Translations under genes and position numbers: made by a program
Assembly (NCBI RefSeq): GCF_000422645.1
Contig: NZ_AUGL01000014.1
Span: 92,043 to 156,042, forward strand
Length of the DNA: 64,000 nucleotides
Direction: 5' to 3'
Origin: Ferrimonas futtsuensis DSM 18154
GTDB taxonomy: Bacteria; Pseudomonadota; Gammaproteobacteria; Enterobacterales; Shewanellaceae
The notes under the pieces: generated by a model
What the model was told of the DNA's origin: nothing
What the model saw: only the letters and a program-made list of their open reading frames with translations
Database searches by the model: none
In this document: in pieces, positions 7,208 through 15,442 of the stretch
How the letters are laid out: every line of letters starts with the position of its first letter
Position numbering within the stretch: the stretch's first letter is position 1

Positions 7208-8745
7208 AGGGAAACCGGGTGCTGCTCCTGGCTGACCACCCTGGCCTGACGCTCAAGAATCTTCACCACGTCCACCGCCTCTGCCCCTAAACAGGTGGAG
7301 TTGTGCCGCTCCGCCTGATGGCGGAACTTGTCGATGTCGGATCGCTTCACCATGTAGCCGGTGACCCGAACCAGATCGTTGTCCGACAGGTTGGCGGTGA
7401 ACATCTTCAGCCCCATGCCAAATCCGCCGCTGACCAGACGCTCCAGGGCGCCGGGGTTGTGACGTATGGTGGGGTCCAGGCCGAAGATGTCGCTGATGCC
7501 GCCATCAAAGTACTGATGCATGGGCGCGCAGGCCAGGATATGACTTAGGGGATCCGGCTCGCTGCCCACCGGGATGCGGGTGCCGGCGGTCTCCTCTTTG
7601 TCGCAGGAGATGCCGGACTGGGAGTGCAGCCTCATCAATCCGCCTTCACAGTGGATCATCTCCAGGTGGTCCACCTGGCGACGATAGGCAGCGACAATGC
7701 GCTCACCCAGGGCGGTGGCTTCCCGATCCAGGCCATAACGGCCGGGCATGCCCTGGGCATCCATCAACAAGTTCACCAGCTCCGCCAGTCCATAGAGGCC
7801 AAACATGGCAGTGAAGTGCCCCAGAGAGACCAGCCCCTCCTTGCACAGGAAGTGATGCTCAAAGAAGCCGGACTGCTCCACCAAAAAGCGGATGCGATGG
7901 GTCATGGCACTGGCCATCAGCTCAGCGCAGCGGGGCACTACATTGTCGATGTAATCCTGTTCACTGCCATCACACAGCTCGAAGGAACGCATCAGGTTCA
8001 GACGCAGCAGGGTGTGGGAGCCGCCGCCCAGAGGCAGGGCGTTGTAGCAGCTGACCACCCCATAGCCTTTATCAAATTCGGCATCGATCGCCTCATGGTT
8101 GGCTACATGGGGCTTGTTGCAAGCGATGATGTTGTCGGTGACCCGGCGCAGCAGGTCATCCGGGGTCACCCCCTCCTGATAGCGGAACGTCAGGTTGGGC
8201 ACCGACTGAGCCAGTTTGGCATCCACCTTGAGGATCATCCGCCCTACCCGGCTCTCCTCGGGCCCCAGGTTCGCATGAACAAAGGAATCCGGCAGGGTAC
8301 GGTCCAACCGCTGCCAGAACAGGGTCAGGGCCTTTTCCAGCTCGGCATCGTTCACCCCATCTACGAAAGGCTCCAGCAGCTGGTCCAAGTGACCGAGGAA
8401 CACCGGATAGCCGGTCACCGACGGCACATTGAGATAAAGAATGGAGAGAAAATTCAACGCCTCGTCCAGATCCTGGGGGGCCGCCAGCTCCAAAAACTCA
8501 CTGCCCTGGGCCATCGCCTTGGCGTAATCCGGCAAGACGTACCTGGGCTTAAAGGGGCTCTGACTCTCAAACATGTCGTGGAGAATGCCACGCTCGAACG
8601 CCCGCTCCACCTCCTCGCCATAGGGATTTCTGGGCAACAGCGACTCCGCCAGCTGAGCCAGGGCCAGCTGTTTTTGGGGCAGAGTGAGATTGGGGTTGGT
8701 GATGTGGCCGAGCACGGCCTGTTGCAACTGTTCTATCTGGGACAT
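7198..8745 (-). CDS. yjjI: YjjI family glycyl radical enzyme
   Basis: A 515-residue protein from ATG 8745, matching the length of E. coli YjjI. The C-terminal glycyl radical motif RVTGYMVK is about 53 residues from the end. It is related to pyruvate formate-lyase-type enzymes, but the substrate of YjjI is not established. The neighbouring Cys-bearing region (ISCDKEE and earlier CNKPH/SCYNA segments) would supply the thiyl-radical cysteine. It works with YjjW, encoded immediately downstream, and should function only without oxygen because the radical is oxygen-labile. An upstream ATG at 8769 gives eight extra residues but no better ribosome binding site. Confidence 0.9.
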   Translation of the reverse strand: MSQIEQLQQAVLGHITNPNLTLPQKQLALAQLAESLLPRNPYGEEVERAFERGILHDMFESQSPFKPRYVLPDYAKAMAQGSEFLELAAPQDLDEALNFLSILYLNVPSVTGYPVFLGHLDQLLEPFVDGVNDAELEKALTLFWQRLDRTLPDSFVHANLGPEESRVGRMILKVDAKLAQSVPNLTFRYQEGVTPDDLLRRVTDNIIACNKPHVANHEAIDAEFDKGYGVVSCYNALPLGGGSHTLLRLNLMRSFELCDGSEQDYIDNVVPRCAELMASAMTHRIRFLVEQSGFFEHHFLCKEGLVSLGHFTAMFGLYGLAELVNLLMDAQGMPGRYGLDREATALGERIVAAYRRQVDHLEMIHCEGGLMRLHSQSGISCDKEETAGTRIPVGSEPDPLSHILACAPMHQYFDGGISDIFGLDPTIRHNPGALERLVSGGFGMGLKMFTANLSDNDLVRVTGYMVKRSDIDKFRHQAERHNSTCLGAEAVDVVKILERQARVVSQEQHPVSLWK

Positions 8746-8867
8746 GGGCGATAAACCACCGGGCCGCATCGGGCCAAGACTTCAACTGCCCCCATTCTCC
8801 CCCCTGGGGGCCTAAATTGAGTGAACCAAGATCACAAATCCGGCTCTGGCCAGCCGCCCGTCCCAGC

Positions 8868-10820
8868 CTATGTCGGGGATTTACCCCTGGTTTTTCTGCC
8901 CTTAGTCGTACGACTACCTCGACCAGATTTGGGGGTCGCCGCCCTTCCTCGTCGACTGGGGGCCGACACCCCTCGAAGGGACTCCGGCAGATGCTGCCGG
9001 GCACCGGACACCAACGCCTGAAGCTGTTCGGTCAGCGGCCCCATAAACCCCTGATAACTGAGCTGACGCTCTCGTATCGACTCCAGTGCCGACTCCCAGC
9101 GAGCGGTCATATCCGGGGTGGTGGCACTCTCCGGCAAACTGGCGATCAGCGCCCTGCCCGCCTCGGTGGCCCGAATCTGCTTGCCTTGGCGGGTAAGAAA
9201 CCCGCGTTTGAACAGCAGTTCGATGATGCCAGCGCGAGTGGCCTCGGTGCCCAGGCCGTCGGTCTCCTTGAGGATGCTCTTGAGCGCCATGTCGGTCACA
9301 TGGGCGGCAATGTTGGTCATGGCCGCCAGCAAGGTGGCATCGGTGAAATGCTTGGGAGGCTGAGTCTGTTTCTCCAGCACCTCACCACGCTGGCAATGAA
9401 GCGGCTGGCCCTCATTCAGTTGCGGTAGCCTGGCACTCTCCTCGTCATCACTCTTCTCCTTCTGGGGAAACAACGCCTTCCAGCCCATCTCCACCGGCAC
9501 CTTGGCCCCCGCCCGGAACAGGCCCGTGCCTATGGTGACCTCCACCTTGGTTTCATCGAAGCGGTAATCCGGGTAGAACTGCAGCAGGTACTGACGGGCA
9601 ATCAGCTCATAGAGTTTTCTCTCATCGGCAGAGAGGCTGCCGGCGCCGCGCTTGTCGGTGGGGATCACCGCATGATGGGCATCCACCTTAGCATCGTTCC
9701 ACGCCTTGCCCCTGCGGCCGGTGTCCGCGCCCTCCACCGCCTGTGACAGGGCATCGCTGTTGGCAGCGATGGCGGCGGTGACTCGGGGGGCGTCCCCGTG
9801 TTGCTGGCTGGGCAGATGGCGACTATCGGATCTGGGGTAGGTGATCAGTTGGTGACGCTCATACAAGGCCTGAGCCAGGTCCAGCACCCGTTGGGCACTG
9901 AAGCCAAAGCGTTTGGCCGCATCGATCTGCAGGGCGGACAGGTTGTAGGGCAGTGGCGCCCCCTGGCTCTTACGCTTCTTTGACAACGAGGAGACGGTGC
10001 CTGGTTTATCGGTAATGCGCCCGGCCACGTTCTGAGCCAGCCCCCGTGCCAGTACCCTGTCCTCCTCGTCCATATAGGGTTTGCACGCCTCGCTGGGCAC
10101 CCACTTGGCGGTGAACGCCTCGCCCGCCTCGGTAGTGAGATGAGCAACAACTTCATAGAAAGGTTTGGACACGAAGGACTCGATGGCCAGATCCCGGCGC
10201 ACCACCAATCCCAGCAGCGGCGTCTGTACGCGGCCGACAGAGAGTACCCCGGAGTAGTTCACCTTGCGCCCCTGCAGGGTGTAGGCCCGGGTCAGGTTGA
10301 TGCCATACAGCCAGTCGGCCCGTGAGCGGGCCAGGGCGGACACCGACAGGGAAACAAAATCGCGATTGCTGCGCAGCTGCCCCAGGGCACGGGTGACCGC
10401 CGCCGGGGTCAGATCGCTGACCAGCAACCGTTTCATCCCCTGACGTTTGGCCTGGGTCACCTTGCAGTGGTGCACCACCTCATCCACCAGCAACTGCCCC
10501 TCCCTGTCCGGATCGCCGGCATGCACCAGCTCATCTGCCTGCTTCATCAGCTTGCGCAGTACCGTCAGCTGCTTGTGGCACCCCTTGCGGGTCTTGAGCT
10601 GCCAGTCATTGGGTAGGATGGGCAGGTGTTGTTCCTGCCAGGAGCGCCAACTCTCGTCATAGTCGCCCGGCTCCGCCTGCTCCAACAGATGGCCGACACA
10701 CCAACTGACACAGTCGCCATTGCCCAGCTCAATGTAGCCCTCATGCTTCTTGTGGGGCTTGGGCAGCACGGCGGCAATGGCCCGTCCCAGGCTGGGTTTT
10801 TCGGCGATGTAGAGTCTCAT
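8868..10820 (-). CDS. topB: DNA topoisomerase III
   Basis: Type IA topoisomerase of 650 residues, the family length. It begins MRLYIAEKPSLGRAIAAVLPK, as in E. coli TopB, so ATG 10820 is chosen over the upstream codon at 10829. A TOPRIM segment with HAGDPDREGQLLVDEV and the active-site tyrosine in ITYPRSDSRHLP (about residue 328) are present. The C-terminal tail is short and very basic (RGRAATPKSGRGSRTTKGRKTRG by composition), probably for DNA contact. It decatenates replication intermediates and resolves recombination structures with RecQ-type helicases. It stands alone between yjjI and a TetR regulator on the same strand. Confidence 0.95.
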   Translation of the reverse strand: MRLYIAEKPSLGRAIAAVLPKPHKKHEGYIELGNGDCVSWCVGHLLEQAEPGDYDESWRSWQEQHLPILPNDWQLKTRKGCHKQLTVLRKLMKQADELVHAGDPDREGQLLVDEVVHHCKVTQAKRQGMKRLLVSDLTPAAVTRALGQLRSNRDFVSLSVSALARSRADWLYGINLTRAYTLQGRKVNYSGVLSVGRVQTPLLGLVVRRDLAIESFVSKPFYEVVAHLTTEAGEAFTAKWVPSEACKPYMDEEDRVLARGLAQNVAGRITDKPGTVSSLSKKRKSQGAPLPYNLSALQIDAAKRFGFSAQRVLDLAQALYERHQLITYPRSDSRHLPSQQHGDAPRVTAAIAANSDALSQAVEGADTGRRGKAWNDAKVDAHHAVIPTDKRGAGSLSADERKLYELIARQYLLQFYPDYRFDETKVEVTIGTGLFRAGAKVPVEMGWKALFPQKEKSDDEESARLPQLNEGQPLHCQRGEVLEKQTQPPKHFTDATLLAAMTNIAAHVTDMALKSILKETDGLGTEATRAGIIELLFKRGFLTRQGKQIRATEAGRALIASLPESATTPDMTARWESALESIRERQLSYQGFMGPLTEQLQALVSGARQHLPESLRGVSAPSRRGRAATPKSGRGSRTTKGRKTRGKSPT

Positions 10821-10892
10821 GGCGCTCACTCACTGTATAGATAGACAGTAGTGTAGCGAAAGCTGGCCCCGGTGTGAACCGGGGAAGGGGGA

Positions 10893-11651
10893 TCAGGCCT
10901 GACGACCACTCGGCGGATTGGCTGTCAGGCAGCGACTGCAGGAGCAAATATCATCGCCATGATGATCAATATGGCGGGAGACCAGCTCGGCCAGTTTAAG
11001 GTAAAGGGGCTCATCCACAGGCACATTCCAGTGGAAGGCATTGACTATGGTCAGGATGCTCTCCATCTGCACGCGGCTGCGTCGCTGTTCATCCAATTTG
11101 TTCACCAATCGGCTTTCGTACGCGGTGGCCTGACCGTACAGCTGAAAGTACACCATCTGGGCCAGGAGCCGCAGCCGCTCATCACTCTCCTGCAGTTCCC
11201 CCGCCTCTCTGGCCTGATTCGCCAGTCGATGTATCAGCTCGATAAAGCGGTTGGCCCGCTCACGGAGCCGATCAACCCGATCACAACTGGCCAGCGGCCA
11301 CACTTTGGAGTTGGCGGATATGGAGTAGAGTGCCATGAAGGTGCGATTGCGGCTGGCCATCTCCAGCACAGAGATCATCGGGATCAGGAAACGCTCCTGG
11401 GCACTCAGGTGAGGATAACGGCTCAGAACCCCCTCCATGTCACCGCCTGCGGCACTGCGCAGAAACAGACACAGCAGCAGGTCCTCCTTGCTCTCAAACA
11501 GGGCATCGACTGTGTCCGGGGATACCCCGGCAACCTTGGCAATATCGGAGAAATTAAAGGAGACGATGCCCTTCTCCTCAATCAGTCGTTCAACCACTTG
11601 CAATAGCGACTGGCAGTTGGCCTGGGCCTGACGATCGACAGGACAATGCAT
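10893..11651 (-). CDS. TetR-family regulator with Cys-rich C-terminus
   Basis: A 252-residue regulator from ATG 11651 (GAGGGA about 13 nt upstream; a TTG at 11672 would add seven residues). The N-terminal helix-turn-helix (about residues 15-60) reads FNFSDIAKVAGVSPDTVDALFESKEDLL, a canonical TetR DNA-binding fold. The rest is an all-helical ligand/dimer domain of unfamiliar type. The tail holds an unusual HIDHHGDDICSCSRC cluster, which could bind a metal or act as a redox switch; this is inference. The closest gene downstream is topB, which is not an obvious target. The ligand is unknown. Confidence 0.78.
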   Translation of the reverse strand: MHCPVDRQAQANCQSLLQVVERLIEEKGIVSFNFSDIAKVAGVSPDTVDALFESKEDLLLCLFLRSAAGGDMEGVLSRYPHLSAQERFLIPMISVLEMASRNRTFMALYSISANSKVWPLASCDRVDRLRERANRFIELIHRLANQAREAGELQESDERLRLLAQMVYFQLYGQATAYESRLVNKLDEQRRSRVQMESILTIVNAFHWNVPVDEPLYLKLAELVSRHIDHHGDDICSCSRCLTANPPSGRQA

Positions 11652-11820
11652 TATGTATTTGTATTCCCTCAACCCTAAAGGCCGAAATTAGCGGTTTCCA
11701 GAAAACTTTGTTGTGACTGCGTTCAACAATCCCGGACAGTCACCCTGAACCGAATTCGGTTTTGGGACCAACCTCCCTGAAATAGGGCTCGCACCCTCCT
11801 TATCCGGTTGCGCATACAAG

Positions 11821-11846
11821 AAGGCCCCGCGTATGCGGGGCCCCTT
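11821..11846 (-). terminator. Terminator after the chemoreceptor gene
   Basis: Stem GGCCCCGC/GCGGGGCC with a 4-nt loop, 4 nt beyond the chemoreceptor stop codon on the minus strand, followed by a short T-containing tail. Confidence 0.7.
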
Positions 11847-11849
11847 CAT

Positions 11850-13487
11850 TCAGCTCAAGCGATAACGGCCAATCAGTTGCTGCAATTCATTGGCCTGGGA
11901 AGCGATCCCCTCGCCAACCTGTCGGGCCTCGGTGGCATTACGCTCCACCGATTCTCCCACCTCTTTAACCCGCAGCACATTCTGGCTGATCTCCTCGCTG
12001 ACGCGGCTCTGCTCCTCGGCAGCCGCGGCGATCTCCATATTCATCTGGCTCAGCTGTCCCACCTCTTCGGTCACCAGGCTGAGCATCTCGTCCACTTCGG
12101 TGGCCTGATTGGCGCACACGTCGGCGAACTGCTGGCCATGCTGGATGGACGCCACCGCCTCCTGGCTCTCACTCTGCAGACGCTCAATCATGGTCTGAAT
12201 CTGCTGAGTGGACTCCTGGGTTCGCGACGCCAGAGAACGCACCTCATCCGCCACCACGGCGAAGCCGCGCCCCTGCTCACCGGCCCTGGCCGCTTCGATG
12301 GCCGCATTCAGCGCCAGCAGGTTGGTTTGCTCTGCGATGGTACGAATCACATCCAGAATCGCCCCAATCTCCTGACTTTCATGCTCAAGGCGCTGCATCA
12401 CCTGCCCTGAATGGCTCACCGCCCCCTGCAGTTCGATGATGTTCTGCTTGGTTTCATTGAGATTGCGCTTGCTCTCTCCAAGACGGCCGTTGGTTTCCGC
12501 CACATTGTTGGCCGCCACCTGGGCACTGGAGCTGACCTGGGAGATGGACGCCACCATCTCGGTCATGGCACTGGCCATCTGGTCGGTCTGCGAGTTTTGA
12601 TCGTGAATATCGCTGGCTGTTTCGCCCATCTCCCGCTGCAGGGTGTGAGACTGGCTGGTCAGCAAAGTCGACACCTGATGCAACTGGTTGAGGATCGCCA
12701 CCTGCTGCTGCTGCAACTCTCTGGCATCCCCGGCCAGTTTGCCCAGTTCGTCCTTCTGCTCCAGAGTAAGCTGGGTAGTAAAGTTCCCAGACGCCAGCTC
12801 ACGCAGAAATTCGCCAACGCTGCGCATGGGACGAATGATGAAGCCGTTGCTCACCATGCCCCCCACCACCAGTGCCAGGGAAAAAGCCAGGGCAAGGGTG
12901 ACCATGGCCAACATCAGTTGCTGGTCTGCATGCTGCTGATGCTCCTTCACGGCCCTCTCCTGAGACTCCGCCATGGCGTCCACCAGAGCATCCAGGCTCT
13001 TGGCCGGCGCACGATCGATCCCCCGAACCAGGGTGTCTGTGCCGGCAGCATCATAGCCGTTTGCCAACTGATACTCCCTGCCTTCGCGGTACTTCTGTCC
13101 CAGCACCTTGTGCGCCTCGATAAACGCCTCCAACTTACTGGCCAGTCCGGCATCCAGTTCTCTGAGCAGAGCCAGCGTAGACTCGGCGTCTTCACGTACC
13201 TTGGCCTCGACCTTCAGGTACTTACCCCAATACTTTTCCCGGTCCTGCTCCTTGTAGGTTCGCACCAGGACGTTTTTCCACTCCTGTACCTGCGCTTTGA
13301 AATCCACTTCCAGGGTGAGCACCTGCTCCCTGGCCACCACATCTTGATGCAGTACCTGCTGGTAATAGCCGACCACAGTGACCTGGCTGTAGAGGGCAAA
13401 GCCTGCCCCAAGGAGCAAAAGCAGCATGCCCACCAAGTTGGCGAACATCAGTTTCTTGCTAATGCTGAGATGACGGAGAAGCTTCAT
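11850..13487 (-). CDS. Methyl-accepting chemotaxis protein
   Basis: Membrane chemoreceptor of 545 residues. TM1 is at about 14-33, followed by a periplasmic four-helix-bundle-type sensor (about 34-190), TM2 at about 192-214, a HAMP linker, and a long coiled-coil signalling domain. The hairpin tip is the classic [20 protein letters not shown] near residues 390-410, followed by [15 protein letters not shown]. It should control CheA in response to a periplasmic ligand or energy state. There is no C-terminal CheR-binding pentapeptide (the end is IGRYRLS). No chemotaxis genes are adjacent, as is common for orphan receptors. Confidence 0.93.
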   Translation of the reverse strand: MKLLRHLSISKKLMFANLVGMLLLLLGAGFALYSQVTVVGYYQQVLHQDVVAREQVLTLEVDFKAQVQEWKNVLVRTYKEQDREKYWGKYLKVEAKVREDAESTLALLRELDAGLASKLEAFIEAHKVLGQKYREGREYQLANGYDAAGTDTLVRGIDRAPAKSLDALVDAMAESQERAVKEHQQHADQQLMLAMVTLALAFSLALVVGGMVSNGFIIRPMRSVGEFLRELASGNFTTQLTLEQKDELGKLAGDARELQQQQVAILNQLHQVSTLLTSQSHTLQREMGETASDIHDQNSQTDQMASAMTEMVASISQVSSSAQVAANNVAETNGRLGESKRNLNETKQNIIELQGAVSHSGQVMQRLEHESQEIGAILDVIRTIAEQTNLLALNAAIEAARAGEQGRGFAVVADEVRSLASRTQESTQQIQTMIERLQSESQEAVASIQHGQQFADVCANQATEVDEMLSLVTEEVGQLSQMNMEIAAAAEEQSRVSEEISQNVLRVKEVGESVERNATEARQVGEGIASQANELQQLIGRYRLS

Positions 13488-13932
13488 ATATCGGCCCTTA
13501 AATGTTGCTGAGACTCTTGTAATCCGTACGCGGAAAACCCGCTTTACTGGGGTTAACGGCAGGGTAACATCAAGCTGTAATGGTATTTTCGGGCCACCTA
13601 TTCACAGCCTCACACATCTGCCAACACCCGGTTAAGACGCTGTAAAAACAGAGTAAATACACTAATTTTTAACTCCTTATACCCATCTGATTTAATTGGC
13701 CAAATTCTTACGAAACCGAGCGCCTGGCTAAACCTGAACCAGATCACATCCCGCAACACTCAGTTGCAGCTAAAGATCTCAAATTAATTAAGGTTAATGG
13801 CAAAAAAACCTCCTTTGTTTAGATCCAGCTCATTGACCAGAGCCTGTCCCCTTCATACCTTAGGAGGACAGACCAGCACCGATGGAGAGGTGTTGGCCGG
13901 TAGCAACCGAAGATCACATGGAGTACGTCCGC
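13488..13932. other. Intergenic region between divergent genes
   Basis: This 445-nt region separates the chemoreceptor from the acyltransferase gene. It is AT-rich at 13640-13700 and 13770-13820, where promoters for both directions probably lie. A half-site resembling CRP (GATCACA at 13742-13748) is present without a matching left half. No gene or RNA was recognised. An AGGAGG at 13862-13867 sits 14 nt before an alternative start at 13882. Confidence 0.45.
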
Positions 13933-15336
13933 ATGGCCCGCTTGTCCCTGATTGATGCATCCTTTGTTCTGTTTGAAACAGCCGCCACTCCCATGCATGT
14001 GGGTGGTCTGATCGAGGTCGAGCCGGACAGCCCAGACTATGCGGACAGACTGTTTGAACACCTGATGAGCTGTGAACAGGTCCACGCCCCTTTCAATAGA
14101 GTGCTCCACTTCGGACCCGGGCTATGGCCAAGCTGGAAGCGAAAAGCCAGACTGAACCTAAACCAGCATCTGTTCCGCCATCACCTGGATGACCATGGGG
14201 GAGAGCATCAACTGCAGCGCGTGCTCGGATCCATTCACAGCACTCAGATGGACAGGCGAAAGCCGCTGTGGGAATGTCACCTGATTGAAGGGCTGACCGG
14301 CGGAATGGTCGCCATCTATGTGAAAATTCATCACGCCTGCGCCGACGGCATGAAACTCAGCGCCCTGATGCAACAGATGCTCAGTGCCGACCCTGACACG
14401 ATCGCCAGCCCGGCATTCTGGCAGTTCTCCAAGCAACGCCACCGCAGTCCCAATCCCACACTGAAACTGGCTTATGACTTCGCTCATACCCTCTACCATC
14501 AGGTTCAGGAGTTACCCAACCTGGCCAAGCTCACCGGCAAACTGTTCTCCAGAGCCTTTTATCCCAGTATCAGCCGCCTGCCTATCCCCTTCACCGCTGA
14601 GCGCACCCTGTTTAATCAGGGACCCGACAGCGAGCGGGTCATCGCCTGGGGCGGGCTGCCCCTGAGCTCCATCCGACGCATCAGTCAATTTACCGGGGCG
14701 TCCATCAACGAAGTGGTGTTGGCAGTCTGTGACGCTGCCCTGCATCAATACCTGATTGAACACCAACACCCCAGTGACAAACCTCTGGTGGCCATCATGC
14801 CGGTGAACATGAAGGGAGAGGGAGACACCCGGGACAACCACTTCTCCCCGGCCCTGATTGAGCTGGGCAGGAGACAGAACCTGCCCACAGAACGCCTCAA
14901 GGAGATCATGATCTCCAGCCGGCAGATCAAACACGAAGCCAAGAGTTTCTCGCCCACCGCCTTCATGAACCTGTCGGTGGTCACCAATGCCCTGATGCTG
15001 TTGATCGGTCGCCTGGGTCTGGACACCAAGCTGCCTGCCATCAGCAATCTGATCATCTCCAATGTGCCCGGCCCCAAGGAGCAACGCTACCTTTATGGCG
15101 CCTCCATCCGATCCATTACGCCCTTCTCACTGTTGCTGCCGGGACAGAGCCTGAACATCACCATGTTCAGCTATGACGGCCAGCTCAACATCGGCGTTGC
15201 CGCCTGTCACACTGCCCTGGCGGATGCGGACAAGTTGATCCCCTATATCAGTAAGGCCCTGACGGCGCTGGAGCTGGACCTGCTTAACGTGACTCTGGAA
15301 CTGGCAAACAGGGAAAAAAATAGGCAACTTCAATAA
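13933..15336 (+). CDS. Wax ester synthase/diacylglycerol acyltransferase (WS/DGAT) family protein
   Basis: A 467-residue protein with the catalytic motif HHACADG at 133-139 (HHxxxDG) and the early MHVGGL block of the family. WS/DGAT enzymes transfer acyl groups from acyl-CoA to fatty alcohols or diacylglycerol, making storage wax esters or triacylglycerol at the inner membrane. The later conserved segment SNVPGPKEQRYLYGA is also present. I chose ATG 13933 because family members start two to four residues before the LSLIDASF block and GGAG lies 9 nt upstream; ATG 13918 and ATG 13882 (AGGAGG 14 nt upstream) are alternatives. A large envelope metalloprotease gene follows on the same strand. Confidence 0.88.
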   Translation: MARLSLIDASFVLFETAATPMHVGGLIEVEPDSPDYADRLFEHLMSCEQVHAPFNRVLHFGPGLWPSWKRKARLNLNQHLFRHHLDDHGGEHQLQRVLGSIHSTQMDRRKPLWECHLIEGLTGGMVAIYVKIHHACADGMKLSALMQQMLSADPDTIASPAFWQFSKQRHRSPNPTLKLAYDFAHTLYHQVQELPNLAKLTGKLFSRAFYPSISRLPIPFTAERTLFNQGPDSERVIAWGGLPLSSIRRISQFTGASINEVVLAVCDAALHQYLIEHQHPSDKPLVAIMPVNMKGEGDTRDNHFSPALIELGRRQNLPTERLKEIMISSRQIKHEAKSFSPTAFMNLSVVTNALMLLIGRLGLDTKLPAISNLIISNVPGPKEQRYLYGASIRSITPFSLLLPGQSLNITMFSYDGQLNIGVAACHTALADADKLIPYISKALTALELDLLNVTLELANREKNRQLQ

Positions 15337-15442
15337 GCTGGCTTTGCAAACCGGAAGCCTGGCAGGATAGATTGGGCAGAGTTGATCCGCAGCGAGCGGG
15401 CTGCTCGTGCCCCTGCACACCGTTATTCACAGGAAGTGTTCC

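Noticed and set aside
7624..8754. Open frame of about 376 codons opposite yjjI
   Set aside because: Antisense shadow of a well-identified gene, with no domain and no ribosome binding site.
8820..8836. CRP-like site upstream of yjjI (AGTGA-N7-TCACA)
   Set aside because: The spacer is 7 nt rather than 6 and one half-site is imperfect, so I do not count it as a CRP operator.
13742..13748. CRP half-site (GATCACA) before the WS/DGAT gene
   Set aside because: No matching left half at the right distance.
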